Numbered from the stretch's first letter, positions 7,244-16,436 are shown. The stretch: 22,397 nt of DNA from an uncultured Lachnospiraceae bacterium (GCA_902772565.1 CACYBJ010000147.1:1-22397), one strand, 5' to 3'. The notes: a model not told the origin generated them from the letters alone. Numbers and translations: made by a program.

Positions 7244-7630
7244 ATGGCAGCATCGTATATATCCGTGCCTAGGGATCTTACCAAGGTAAAGAGCAAGGTA
7301 ATGTTTAATCTTACAAAGAGACAGTTGATCTGCTTTAGTGCGGCGGCGCTCCTCGGGGTGCCGTCCTTCTTTTTGGTAAAGCAGGTAGCACATCTTACCG
7401 TAGCGGCGATTGTGATGATGATTATCATGATGCCGCTTTTCTTTTTGGCCATGTATGAAAAGAATGGTCAGCACCTGGAAGTGATTTTAAGGCATTTTAT
7501 TGAGGCCAGGTTTATTCGGCCGAAAGTACGTCCGTACAAAACGGATAATAAGTATTCCGCATTGATTCGATACCAGAAAGCGGAAGGTGAAATTAAACAA
7601 ATATTGCAGGAAGGAGGAAGCAAAAGATGA
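7244..7630 (+). CDS. PrgI family membrane protein (VirB3-like)
   Basis: A 128-residue protein of the PrgI family, which sits before VirB4 in Gram-positive conjugation operons and is regarded as VirB3-like. I chose the ATG at 7244 because GAAAGG lies 8 bases before it; the upstream ATG codons at 7214 and 7235 lack a well-placed ribosome binding site. The SYISVPRDLTKVKSKVMFNLTKRQ opening is typical. Membrane segments lie at about 28-47 and 51-71, followed by a cytosolic tail. It overlaps virB4 by four bases (ATGA). Confidence 0.88.
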   Translation: MAASYISVPRDLTKVKSKVMFNLTKRQLICFSAAALLGVPSFFLVKQVAHLTVAAIVMMIIMMPLFFLAMYEKNGQHLEVILRHFIEARFIRPKVRPYKTDNKYSALIRYQKAEGEIKQILQEGGSKR

Positions 7631-10092
7631 GCTTTTTTAAGAAGAAAAAGCAGCCGGAGGTGAAGATGCCTTCGGGACTTAGCAAGAAAGAGCAAAAGGA
7701 AGTAAAACGGATTCTTGCAAAAGCGAATCGTAAATCGAATGTACCGCAAACAGCGCAGCAGAGCATTCCGTTCGAGAGAATGTTCCAGGATGGGATTTGT
7801 AGAGTGGGATATGACTACTATACAATGACCATTCGGTTCTGGGATGTCAATTATCAGCTTGCTCAGCAGGAGGATAAGGAGCAGATTTTCGAAGAGTATT
7901 GCTCATTCTTAAACTTCTTTGATAGCACTGTGCATTTTGAATTAACCTTCACGAATATGTCCACGGATGTTGATAAGTTCAAAGAAGGAATTGTGCTTCC
8001 GTTTAAGGATGATGGTTATAACGAAGTGCGTAAGGAATACAGTTCCATGTTATATCATCAGATGCAGGCCGGTAATAACGGACTTACGAAGAGCAAGTAT
8101 CTGACGTTCGGAATTCATGCGGCAAGCATCAAGGAAGCCAAACCGAGGATGATTCACATTGAAACGGATTTGATTAATAACTTTAAAAGAATCGGTGTTC
8201 AGGCAAAAGTATTAAACGGAAAAGAACGCTTGGAGCTGATGCATCAGATGTTTCATATGGGTGATCCGGATAAGTTTTTCTTTGATTGGAAATACCTTAA
8301 TGAGACCGGACTTGATGTGAAGGATTTTATTGCACCGAGCAGTTTTGCATTCCCGAACGGAAAGACCTTCCGTATGGGCAATACCTTTGGGGCAGTCAGT
8401 TTTCTTTCCGTGGATGCTTCGGATATCTGTGACAGAATTCTGGTCGATTTCTTGAACATGGAGTCTTCGCAGATTGTGACAATGCATCTGCATTCAGTGG
8501 ATCAGAATGATGCCATCAAGATGGTAAAGCACACGATTACGGAGCTTGACAGAAGCAAGATTGAAGAGCAGAAAAAGGCAGTCCGGGCAGGATACGATAT
8601 GGATATAATTCCTTCAGACCTTGCGACATTTTCCAAAGATGCGAAAGCACTTCTTAAGGAATTGCAGAGCCAGAATGAGAGAATGTTTCTTATGACATTT
8701 TTGATTCTGAATACTGGCAAGACCGCAGAAGAGCTTGAAAACAATGTTTTTCAGGCTCGTTCGATTGCACAGAAACACAATTGTAACTTGATTCGTCTTG
8801 ATTACCAGCAGGAACAGGGGCTTATGAGTTCCTTACCTTTGGCACATAATCAGGTCGAGATTGAAAGAGGAATGACAACCTCCAGTACGGCGATTTTTGT
8901 TCCGTTTACAACGCAGGAGTTATTCCAGGCAGGGGATGAGAGCCTGTATTATGGCTTGAATGCTCTTTCTAATAACTTAATCATGGTGGACCGCAAGAAA
9001 CTCAAGAATCCGAACGGATTGGTTTTGGGAACACCCGGTTCCGGAAAATCTTTTGCGGCCAAGCGTGAAATCTCCAATGCTTTTCTGAAGACGGACGATG
9101 ACATCATGATTTGTGATCCGGAATCTGAATATTCGCCGCTTGTGTATCGTTTTGATGGTCAGGTAGTGAATATCAGTCCTACCAGCTCGGACCATATCAA
9201 TCCGATGGATATCAACATGAACTATTCGGAGGATGATAATCCGATTGCATTAAAAGCAGACTTTATCTTGTCACTCTGCGAATTAATCGTAGGTGGTAAG
9301 GAAGGTTTGCAGCCGGTGGAGAAGACGGTTATCGACCGTTGTATTCATCAGATTTATCAGAGATACTTCCAGGACCCGAAGCCTGAGAACATGCCTCTTT
9401 TGGAGGACCTTTATAATGAACTCTTAAAGCAGGGGGAAGCGGAAGCAAAACATGTAGCGACAGCGCTTGAAATTTATGTGCATGGTTCTTTGAATGTTTT
9501 TAATCACAGAACCAACGTGGATATCAAAAACAGGCTTGTTTGCTACGACATCAAGCAGCTTGGAAAACAGCTTAAGAAACTCGGAATGCTGATTGTACAG
9601 GATCAGGTTTGGGGGCGTGTTACGGCGAACCGTTCTGCAGGAAAGTCTACCAGATACTATATGGATGAGATGCATTTGCTGCTTCGTGAAGAGCAGACAG
9701 CAGCTTACACCGTAGAAATCTGGAAACGTTTCCGTAAATGGGGCGGTATTCCGACCGGTATTACACAGAACGTAAAAGACCTGATGCGTTCCAAGGAAGT
9801 CCAGAATATCTTTGAAAATTCCGATTTCATTTACATGTTAAACCAGGCACAGGGCGACCAGGAAATCCTGGCGCGTCAGCTTAATATCAGTCCTTACCAA
9901 CTCTCGTACGTAACACATTCGGGAGAAGGCGAAGGGCTGATTTTTTATGGGAATGTGATTCTGCCTTTCGTGGATCACTTCCCGAAGGACAACGAACTCT
10001 ACAGAATCATGTCAACTAAACTGGCAGAGGTAACTGAAAGTAAGGAAGACGATGAAGTAGATGAAGAAGAGAAAGGACAGCAGGATGAATGA
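7627..10092 (+). CDS. virB4: VirB4/TraE-type ATPase of the mating channel
   Basis: An 821-residue AAA+ ATPase that powers assembly and transport in the type IV secretion channel. The N-terminal half is the CagE/TrbE/VirB4 domain. The Walker A motif GTPGSGKS is at 468-475 (Lys474) and Walker B YYMDEMHLLL carries Asp680 and Glu681. The PTGITQNVKDLM and NSDFIYMLNQA stretches after it are typical of VirB4. Length is normal. It is coupled to prgI upstream and to the CD1108-like gene downstream through overlaps of 4 and 8 bases. Confidence 0.95.
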   Translation: MSFFKKKKQPEVKMPSGLSKKEQKEVKRILAKANRKSNVPQTAQQSIPFERMFQDGICRVGYDYYTMTIRFWDVNYQLAQQEDKEQIFEEYCSFLNFFDSTVHFELTFTNMSTDVDKFKEGIVLPFKDDGYNEVRKEYSSMLYHQMQAGNNGLTKSKYLTFGIHAASIKEAKPRMIHIETDLINNFKRIGVQAKVLNGKERLELMHQMFHMGDPDKFFFDWKYLNETGLDVKDFIAPSSFAFPNGKTFRMGNTFGAVSFLSVDASDICDRILVDFLNMESSQIVTMHLHSVDQNDAIKMVKHTITELDRSKIEEQKKAVRAGYDMDIIPSDLATFSKDAKALLKELQSQNERMFLMTFLILNTGKTAEELENNVFQARSIAQKHNCNLIRLDYQQEQGLMSSLPLAHNQVEIERGMTTSSTAIFVPFTTQELFQAGDESLYYGLNALSNNLIMVDRKKLKNPNGLVLGTPGSGKSFAAKREISNAFLKTDDDIMICDPESEYSPLVYRFDGQVVNISPTSSDHINPMDINMNYSEDDNPIALKADFILSLCELIVGGKEGLQPVEKTVIDRCIHQIYQRYFQDPKPENMPLLEDLYNELLKQGEAEAKHVATALEIYVHGSLNVFNHRTNVDIKNRLVCYDIKQLGKQLKKLGMLIVQDQVWGRVTANRSAGKSTRYYMDEMHLLLREEQTAAYTVEIWKRFRKWGGIPTGITQNVKDLMRSKEVQNIFENSDFIYMLNQAQGDQEILARQLNISPYQLSYVTHSGEGEGLIFYGNVILPFVDHFPKDNELYRIMSTKLAEVTESKEDDEVDEEEKGQQDE

Positions 10093-11557
10093 AGAAGTAT
10101 ATACCAGAAATAAGAGCAGCGCCTCAGAAAAAGCGGATGCCGGAAACAAACCGGAAACCGGGTATAGTAACAAATTACATGCCGGAAAGTTAAAGGATGA
10201 GACATCCCAGTCGGAAGCCAGAAAAGCGAAACTTCGTAAAGGTAAGAAGGATAGCAATACGCCGAAACTGAAACAATCCGGAAGTAAAACCAACAAGAGC
10301 GGAAAGAGAAAGGTCGGAGTAAAACCTCCGATTCCTTCTCCACCGCCTCCCGGCAGTATGAACTTTACCGGACAGCAGTATGAGGATAACAACAATGCTT
10401 CGGAAGACGTCCGAGATGCGGCAGGTACTGCAGGTATTGTGATTGGCGCTCTTGCCAAAAGGTATGTCGGTACCTATCAAGGAGCAGAGCAAAAGCATGA
10501 CTGGAGCAGTGCTAAGCAGGGCCATGAGATTGGAAATGCTGATGTGAATCGTTTCCGTAAAGTTAACGGGAGCGGAGCAGAAACCAACCAATCCGGTTCT
10601 TCTTATCGGGGAAAGATGCAGAAGAGCAAATATGCGAGAGATGTATCCGGTACCCGTCTGGATAAGAGTGCTGAGACGGAAGAAGGCGGAAGCAATCCAA
10701 GATCAAGGGAATGGCAGAAACGAAAGACCCAGAAGGAAATCATGAACCGGTCCAATAGTGCTAAGACGCAAAACAGCGGAACGGTTAGCAATTTCTTTCA
10801 GAGTGTCGGTGAAAAAGCAGAAGCCACAATCCAGAAGATTAGCGAAGCGTTCCTTATATTTGTGAAAAAGCATCCCATTATCATAGCTATTAGCGGAGCT
10901 TCCTTTATTGGTGTAGCAAGTGCATCGAGTGCATTTTCCACATTCGGACTGATGTTATCCGGTGGCAACAATGTTGTCATAGCATCCAGTTTTACTGCTG
11001 AGAATAAAGATATTAAGGCAGTAGAGAAGGATTATCAGAAGCTGGAGAAAAAGCTGAAGAAAGAAATTGATGGAATCGAGGACGAGGACGGAGATTACGA
11101 TGAATACCGCTACAACTTAGCGGATATCGAACATGATCCGATACAGTTGGCGGCACTCCTTACGGTCTTATATGAAGACTATACCGAGGCGGAAGTCAAA
11201 GAAGAGCTTCAGACGATTTTTGATACGCAGTATCACTTATCACAGAATCGAAGGGTTGTACGTAAAACCAGAACGGAAAAGAAATGGCATTGGGTGACCA
11301 AAACCAAGGAAGAGGAACGGACTGGCTATAAGTGGGAACACGGAGGTTTGGTTCCGTATACCTATACGGTTACAGTGGAATACTCTGAGTTGGAAGAATA
11401 TGATGCGGAAGTCGAATATGACTATAAAATCCTAAACGTCGTGTTAACCGGCAGGAGTATCGACAGTATTGCCAGGGAGTGGTTAAACGATGACCAGCTT
11501 GAGCGGTATGATTTGTTACTGGAAACCAAAGGAAACAAAGCGGAACTCTTTGAATAG
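10085..11557 (+). CDS. CD1108-like mobile-element membrane protein lacking its peptidase domain
   Basis: A 490-residue protein. I chose the ATG at 10085 because AAAGGA lies 7 bases before it; an in-frame ATG at 10061 adds eight residues. Residues 1-240 are hydrophilic, basic and low in complexity, with a Pro-rich patch (PPIPSPPPPG). One membrane segment follows at about 264-290, then a charged outer domain of 200 residues. In Tn1549-type elements the gene after virB4 usually continues past this domain into a CHAP or NlpC/P60 wall hydrolase. Here it stops at ETKGNKAELFE, just where I would expect the linker to that enzyme. No hydrolase motif is present and the next gene starts 21 bases later. 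It may still be a working scaffold. Confidence 0.75.
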   Translation: MNEEVYTRNKSSASEKADAGNKPETGYSNKLHAGKLKDETSQSEARKAKLRKGKKDSNTPKLKQSGSKTNKSGKRKVGVKPPIPSPPPPGSMNFTGQQYEDNNNASEDVRDAAGTAGIVIGALAKRYVGTYQGAEQKHDWSSAKQGHEIGNADVNRFRKVNGSGAETNQSGSSYRGKMQKSKYARDVSGTRLDKSAETEEGGSNPRSREWQKRKTQKEIMNRSNSAKTQNSGTVSNFFQSVGEKAEATIQKISEAFLIFVKKHPIIIAISGASFIGVASASSAFSTFGLMLSGGNNVVIASSFTAENKDIKAVEKDYQKLEKKLKKEIDGIEDEDGDYDEYRYNLADIEHDPIQLAALLTVLYEDYTEAEVKEELQTIFDTQYHLSQNRRVVRKTRTEKKWHWVTKTKEEERTGYKWEHGGLVPYTYTVTVEYSELEEYDAEVEYDYKILNVVLTGRSIDSIAREWLNDDQLERYDLLLETKGNKAELFE

Positions 11558-11578
11558 AGGTTCGTAGAAAGGATTGCT

Positions 11579-11902
11579 ATGGAAAACAAATACGAAAAAC
11601 TGGAGAAGTTACGTGCGGAAATCAAGCGAGACAAAGAAAAGATTGCCAAACTTCAAAAGGGAGTGAGAGCGAAAGAGGCAAAGCTTAAGGAAGCAGAAGC
11701 AAATCAGATCGTTCAGGATGTACAGGAGCTGAATCTTACCCCGGAAGAACTTGGCGATATCTTAAGATTTGTCCGTTCCGATCAGTTCAAAGGTATGATG
11801 CCCGGACCGAATGATTTTGAGGATGTGGTACATACGGAAGAACCCGCAACAGGTAAAAACACAAAGAAAACAACGGAGGAAACAAACGATGAAGAAGATT
11901 AA
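11579..11902 (+). CDS. DUF4315 family coiled-coil protein
   Basis: A 107-residue protein of the DUF4315 family, a standard small gene between the CD1108-like and DUF4366 genes in these ICEs. Residues 1-45 form a coiled coil (YEKLEKLRAEIKRDKEKIAK), followed by NLTPEELGDILRFV and an acidic, Thr-rich end. The ribosome binding site is AGAAAGGA. It overlaps the start of the DUF4366 gene by 14 bases, so the two are probably coupled. Its role in transfer is not known to me. Confidence 0.85.
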   Translation: MENKYEKLEKLRAEIKRDKEKIAKLQKGVRAKEAKLKEAEANQIVQDVQELNLTPEELGDILRFVRSDQFKGMMPGPNDFEDVVHTEEPATGKNTKKTTEETNDEED

Positions 11903-12755
11903 CAATCGTATCAAGAGTAAGTTACTGGCTGCCGCAGGAATAACGGCAGCTTTTTTAATTAGTATTTCGCCCATTACAGTGCATGCAGCACCGGAAGGCA
12001 TCATTGTATGCACCTGTGATGAAAAATGCGAAGAAGGGCATGTAGATGAAGAATGTCAGGTTTGTGCCTATGATTACACCCTTTGTGATGCCGAAGCGCC
12101 GGAAGAGACAGAAGAAGAGAGCGAGACAACCGAGGAAGAATCTGAGGCGACATCGGAAACATACGGACCACTTACCCCGGATGGCAACATGGAGCTTGTG
12201 GATGATTATGGCACATTAGAGGCCGGCGGAAAGCAGTTTATTACGATTCTTACCAAATCCGGACATTATTTCTACATCATCATCGATAGAGACGATAAGG
12301 GTGCAGAGATTGTTCACTTCTTAAATAAGGTCGATGAAGCCGATTTGCTGGCTTTAATGGAAGACGATGAAGTGAAGGATTACGAGAAAGCCAAGAAAGC
12401 AGAAGCCGAGGCAAGTGAAGAAAGTCTGGAAGATGGGGAAGAAAGCTCTGAAGGAACAGGTTTGTTCACATTACCCAAGCTTGGGGGCAACAAGAAAGAG
12501 ACCAAAGAAAAGAAAAAGTCATCAACGATGATTCCTGCGGCAATTCTGATTATTGCAATCTGCGGAATCGGAGCATTTTTCTTTTTAAAGAAGGGCAAAG
12601 GAAAGAAAGTGGCAAAGAGCACGGTCGATCCGGATGCTGATTATAACGAGAATGAAGATGATTATTTAAGTTCTCTCTCAAAGGAAGATGATTTCGATTT
12701 GCAGGGTGATGAGGAACCGGTGGGATACGGTGATGATAAAAACAAAGGTGAGTAA
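11889..12755 (+). CDS. DUF4366 (CD1107-like) secreted, membrane-anchored protein
   Basis: A 288-residue envelope protein. I chose the ATG at 11889 because GGAGGA lies just before it and a signal peptide follows: basic MKKINNRIKSK, a hydrophobic core, and a likely cut after VHA near residue 33. Earlier in-frame ATGs would bury this signal. A Cys-rich patch follows (CTCDEKCEEG, then CQVC and a further Cys), then an acidic spacer, a DUF4366-type core (GKQFITILTKSGHYFYIIIDRD), a second acidic linker and a C-terminal membrane segment at about 214-233 with a KKGKGKK stop-transfer. It is probably an extracellular part of the mating apparatus. A terminator follows. Confidence 0.88.
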   Translation: MKKINNRIKSKLLAAAGITAAFLISISPITVHAAPEGIIVCTCDEKCEEGHVDEECQVCAYDYTLCDAEAPEETEEESETTEEESEATSETYGPLTPDGNMELVDDYGTLEAGGKQFITILTKSGHYFYIIIDRDDKGAEIVHFLNKVDEADLLALMEDDEVKDYEKAKKAEAEASEESLEDGEESSEGTGLFTLPKLGGNKKETKEKKKSSTMIPAAILIIAICGIGAFFFLKKGKGKKVAKSTVDPDADYNENEDDYLSSLSKEDDFDLQGDEEPVGYGDDKNKGE

Positions 12756-12759
12756 TTAG

Positions 12760-12785
12760 AAGGGGCGGCCGAAAGGTCGCCCTTT
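12760..12785 (+). terminator. GAAA-loop hairpin after the DUF4366 gene
   Basis: GGGCGGCC (12763-12770) pairs with GGTCGCCC (12775-12782) through one G-T pair around the stable loop GAAA; outer A-T pairs extend it. Only TTTC follows, so it is a weak terminator or a processing and stability element between sub-operons. Confidence 0.6.
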
Positions 12786-12801
12786 CGGAAAGGAGAAGCG
12801 T

Positions 12802-12963
12802 ATGGCTAGGAAATCAAGGTTTATGGGCTACTACAATGGAATGCAGTCTAAGGGCAATGAAAAGTCAAATCCCGATTTAAACAAGAGTGGGTCTCTTTTA
12901 GACAAACTGGCAAAAATGAAGGACGCGACCAACTCAGTCAACAACAAGAAGGAGGAAAAATAA
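12802..12963 (+). CDS. 53-residue ICE protein with basic tail
   Basis: A short gene with a good AAAGGAG ribosome binding site. It reads MARKSRFMGYYNGMQ and continues to a TAA one base before the ArdC-like start codon. It has no hydrophobic segment or cysteine. The C-terminal part, from Ser31, reads SLLDKLAKMKD and ends in NNKKEEK. It lines up with the tails of PcfB, the DUF5688 protein and the ArdC-like protein. The near-zero spacing to the next gene suggests joint expression. The family is unknown to me, and the tail suggests a shared partner. Confidence 0.7.
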   Translation: MARKSRFMGYYNGMQSKGNEKSNPDLNKSGSLLDKLAKMKDATNSVNNKKEEK

Positions 12964-12964
12964 C

Positions 12965-14332
12965 ATGAAGGACAACAAAGAAACCATTAATGAAACCATC
13001 AACGAAGCCAAGAACGAGATCAAAACCGAAGCTACGAAAGAAGTTAAGGAATTTGATCCGAAGGCGGCAACTGAAGCAAGAAAAGCAGAAATGGAAGAGA
13101 TGGGTAAAAAACTCGAGCAGGGAGTGAAGGACGTGTTCAAGGGTGAGAATTTCAAAGCCTATTTGGACTTCTGTGCAAAACTTCCGAGATATTCGGTAAA
13201 TAACCAGCTCTTAATCATGATGCAGAAACCCGATGCAACGATGTGTCAGTCCTATACCGGATGGAAAGACATGAATCGCTTCGTAAAGAAAGGCGAGAAA
13301 GGAATCCGTATTATGGCACCGGCTCCTTACAAGATGGAGAAAGAGCAGGACAAAACGGATGCATCCGGCAAGGTGGTTATGGACAAAGATGGCGAACCGG
13401 TAAAAGAGAAGGTTGAGATTACTGTCAATGCTTTCAAACCGGTCAGCACGTTTGATATCAGCCAGACGGAAGGGGAACCGATTCCCACTTTTGGAGTAAA
13501 TGAGCTTTCCGGCAATGTGGAAGGGTATGCGGTACTCTTGGAGGCATTAAAGCAGGTCATTCCTGTACCGATTGAATTTGAGGATATCAAATCCGGGGCC
13601 AAAGGGTATTATCACTTAGAAGAAAACCGGATTGCTGTGCAGGAAGGAATGAGCGAAGCCCAGACTGTAAAGACCATTATTCATGAAGCGGCCCATCAGG
13701 CACTTCACTCGAAAGAGGCATTGGAGCATTCGGAAGAAAAGAAGAGCCAGAACCAGAAAGAGACGGAAGCAGAATCGATTGCATACGTTGTATGCCAGCA
13801 TTACGGAATTGATACTTCCGAGTATTCGTTTCCTTATGTGGCAACCTGGTCAGCGGACAAAGAGGTTCCGGAGTTGAAGGCGTCGTTGGATACCATTCGT
13901 CGTACTTCGGCAGAGTTAATCGTTAAACTTGACGAAAAGGTGCAGGAGAAGACACAGGAGGTATCTAAGGAAGCCGGTATGGAAGGTCCCCGTTATGATT
14001 TTAAGGCACTGGAAGCGTTCGTTGCTAATCAGGGAGAGGATGTACCGATTGCAAATCAGGTAGGAGAGCCGACGGTTACAATTGAGCCTCCGGTTGACCT
14101 TTCAGAGTTGAAGAAAGAGAAGGAACTTTCTGTTACCAACGAGCAGGCAGAAACCAAAGAACCGAAAAAGGCTCCCGAGAAAGCTGAAGCAAAGAAACCG
14201 GAAAAGGAAGCCAAGGAAACTTCCACAAAGAAAACATCGGTCAAAGACAAGCTTAAGAGCGAGAAGGCAAAGACCGAAAAACAGAAGAAACCGAAAAAAG
14301 CAGTGGATAAGAAACTGCAGCAGGCAATTTAA
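12965..14332 (+). CDS. ArdC-like antirestriction protein with zinc metallopeptidase domain
   Basis: A 455-residue protein with a GGAGG ribosome binding site. After a charged 45-residue lead comes an ArdC N-terminal-type ssDNA-binding domain (FKAYLDFCAKLPRYSVNNQL, TGWKDMNRFVKKGEKGIRI). A metallopeptidase domain follows with HEAAH at 240-244 and a likely third ligand, Glu270, in AESIAYVV. ArdC of pSa protects incoming single-stranded plasmid DNA from restriction and resembles the transport domain of RP4 primase TraC. The last 100 residues are a long Lys/Glu-rich tail with SVKDKLKSEKA from Ser425 and the end LQQAI. It belongs with the DNA-processing genes topB-mobC-relaxase. The exact biochemical role here is inferred from the family. 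Confidence 0.82.
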   Translation: MKDNKETINETINEAKNEIKTEATKEVKEFDPKAATEARKAEMEEMGKKLEQGVKDVFKGENFKAYLDFCAKLPRYSVNNQLLIMMQKPDATMCQSYTGWKDMNRFVKKGEKGIRIMAPAPYKMEKEQDKTDASGKVVMDKDGEPVKEKVEITVNAFKPVSTFDISQTEGEPIPTFGVNELSGNVEGYAVLLEALKQVIPVPIEFEDIKSGAKGYYHLEENRIAVQEGMSEAQTVKTIIHEAAHQALHSKEALEHSEEKKSQNQKETEAESIAYVVCQHYGIDTSEYSFPYVATWSADKEVPELKASLDTIRRTSAELIVKLDEKVQEKTQEVSKEAGMEGPRYDFKALEAFVANQGEDVPIANQVGEPTVTIEPPVDLSELKKEKELSVTNEQAETKEPKKAPEKAEAKKPEKEAKETSTKKTSVKDKLKSEKAKTEKQKKPKKAVDKKLQQAI

Positions 14333-14344
14333 GGAGGAAACGCT

Positions 14345-16435
14345 ATGAGTAGACTGGTAGTTGCTGAGAAAGCTTTGGTCGCACAGGCAATTGCCAAAGT
14401 CCTTGGTTGCAAGGAAAAGAAGGATGGCCACCTCGAAGGAGGTGGCTATCTTGTTTCCTGGTGCATAGGACACTTGGTAGATTTGTCGGAACCGGAGGAT
14501 TATGACGGAAAGTATGAAATCTGGAAAAAGGAAGATTTGCCGATTTTTCCGAAAGAGTGGAGATATCAGGTAAACCAAACGACAAAGAAACAGTTTCAGA
14601 TTGTTAAGGACTTAATGAAACGGGATGATGTCGAGGAAGTCATTAATGCGTGTGATGCCGGACGGGAAGGAGAATTGATTTTCAGACTGGTATATGAGAA
14701 AGCCGGATGCAAGAAACCGATGAAGAGACTTTGGATTTCTTCGATGGAAGATTCTGCGATTCTTACAGGTTTTAACAATCTGGCAGCAGGCAGTCAGTAT
14801 GACAAACTCTATGAAGCAGCACTTTGCAGAGAACGTGCAGACTGGATGGTTGGAATAAATGCAACGAGATTGTTCTCCGTTTTATACAATCAGACATTAA
14901 ATGTCGGACGTGTGATGACTCCGACACTGGCACTTACGGTAGAAAGAGAAAAGCAGATTCATGATTTTCAGGTGGAAGACATTTATACAGTCCAGCTTGG
15001 AACTACAAGCGGTACGTTAGCCAGCCGTAAGTTTAAGGATCTGGAAGCTGCACAGAAACTTTTGCAGGAATGCTTATTGCAAGGAACAATTACAATAGCA
15101 AAAACAGAGAAAAAACAAAAGCAGGAACATGCTCCGGCACTTTATGATCTGACGACTCTTCAAAGGGAAGCCAATAAGAAACTCGGGTTTACAGCACAGC
15201 AGACCTTGGATTATACACAAAGCCTGTATGAAAAGAAACTGGTATCCTACCCGAGAACAGATTCAAGGTATTTAACCGAGGATATGGAAGAGGGTCTTCC
15301 GATTTTAGTTGAGAAATCTCAAAAGGTCTGCGGACTGAATCCTACAGGAATGCAGAATTTAAAACAGGTGATTAACGGCAAAAAGGTTACGGATCATCAT
15401 GCCATTATTCCAACCAGTATGGTGGATGAGGCAAATCTGGACGAATTACCGGCCGGAGAACGTGAAGTCTTAACTTTGATTGCAACCAGGCTTTTAGAGG
15501 CTGTATCAAGCCCTTACGTTTATCTGGAAGCTATACTGGAAGCTAAGCACGAATCGGAAATCTTTTCTGCAAAAGGAAAACAGGTTTTGGACTCTGGCTG
15601 GAAATCCGTAAGAGGTGAAAAAGAGAAAGAATCGGAGAATCCGGATTCCATCTTACATCTTAACGGCGATGAAAAAGAAAGAGCGGATCTTCGGATTAAC
15701 TGCGGAAACATCAAAGGCGGAAAAACCACACCTCCGAAATCCTTTACAGAGGATACACTTCTTTCTGCGATGGAAAAAGCCGGCGGTGATGAAATGCCAG
15801 ATGAAGCAGAGAGAAAAGGACTCGGAACGCCGGCGACCAGAGCAGGGATTATCGAAAAACTGGTAAGATGCGGTTTTATCGAACGAAGCGGAGAGAAGAA
15901 ATCCAAGTATTTGATTCCGACAAGAAAAGGCGAAGCCTTAATTCAGGTTGTACCGGAAGTAATCAAATCTCCGTCTCTTACGGCAGAGTGGGAACAGAAA
16001 CTCCTTCAAATCGAAAAAGAAGAATATGACAAAACACAGTTTATGGGAGAGATTGAGAGTTTGATTCAATCGATTCTTGATACGTATGAAGTCATTCCCG
16101 ATGCGGATGCTATGATGCATCCTACCTATCAAGTAATCGGCAAATGTCCACATTGTGGTTCGGATGTTACAAAGCGGAGCAAGGGGTATTTCTGTTCGAA
16201 CAAAGAATGCAAGTTTGTGCTTTGGAAGGATAACCACTTCTTAACTGCTATCTCAAAGACGATGACCAGGCAGATTGCAGAAGAACTACTTCATGGTGGA
16301 AGAGCAAGGCTTAATGATTGCAAATCCATAAGAACCGGAAGAACGTTTAATGCGACGCTTCTCTTAACTGCCGGAAAAGACGGCAGACCGGAATTTGCCC
16401 TTCAGTTTGATTCGAAGGATCGGAAAGGAAAGTAG
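14345..16435 (+). CDS. topB: DNA topoisomerase III
   Basis: A 696-residue type IA topoisomerase, the usual TopB of Tn1549-type ICEs, which probably resolves DNA during transfer or recircularisation. The TOPRIM domain starts RLVVAEKALVA (many relatives have EKPSVA) and carries DAGREGELI. The catalytic tyrosine is Tyr302 in SYPRTDSRY. A C-terminal zinc ribbon has Cys601, Cys604, Cys617 and Cys622 (CPHC, FCSNKEC). Length matches the family. The ribosome binding site is AAGGAGG, 12 bases after the previous gene, and mobC starts one base after its stop codon. Confidence 0.95.
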   Translation: MSRLVVAEKALVAQAIAKVLGCKEKKDGHLEGGGYLVSWCIGHLVDLSEPEDYDGKYEIWKKEDLPIFPKEWRYQVNQTTKKQFQIVKDLMKRDDVEEVINACDAGREGELIFRLVYEKAGCKKPMKRLWISSMEDSAILTGFNNLAAGSQYDKLYEAALCRERADWMVGINATRLFSVLYNQTLNVGRVMTPTLALTVEREKQIHDFQVEDIYTVQLGTTSGTLASRKFKDLEAAQKLLQECLLQGTITIAKTEKKQKQEHAPALYDLTTLQREANKKLGFTAQQTLDYTQSLYEKKLVSYPRTDSRYLTEDMEEGLPILVEKSQKVCGLNPTGMQNLKQVINGKKVTDHHAIIPTSMVDEANLDELPAGEREVLTLIATRLLEAVSSPYVYLEAILEAKHESEIFSAKGKQVLDSGWKSVRGEKEKESENPDSILHLNGDEKERADLRINCGNIKGGKTTPPKSFTEDTLLSAMEKAGGDEMPDEAERKGLGTPATRAGIIEKLVRCGFIERSGEKKSKYLIPTRKGEALIQVVPEVIKSPSLTAEWEQKLLQIEKEEYDKTQFMGEIESLIQSILDTYEVIPDADAMMHPTYQVIGKCPHCGSDVTKRSKGYFCSNKECKFVLWKDNHFLTAISKTMTRQIAEELLHGGRARLNDCKSIRTGRTFNATLLLTAGKDGRPEFALQFDSKDRKGK

Positions 16436-16436
16436 T

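Noticed and set aside
9999..10591. Several long minus-strand open frames across the virB4 end and CD1108-like gene
   Set aside because: Their Ser/Phe/Leu-rich products are complements of Lys/Glu/Gly-rich coding sequence; no ribosome binding sites or promoters support them.
12981..13060. Repeat-like start of the ArdC-like gene
   Set aside because: The repeated Glu/Lys/Asn/Thr codons give a charged helix; no regular repeat unit is present, so it is not called as a DNA repeat.
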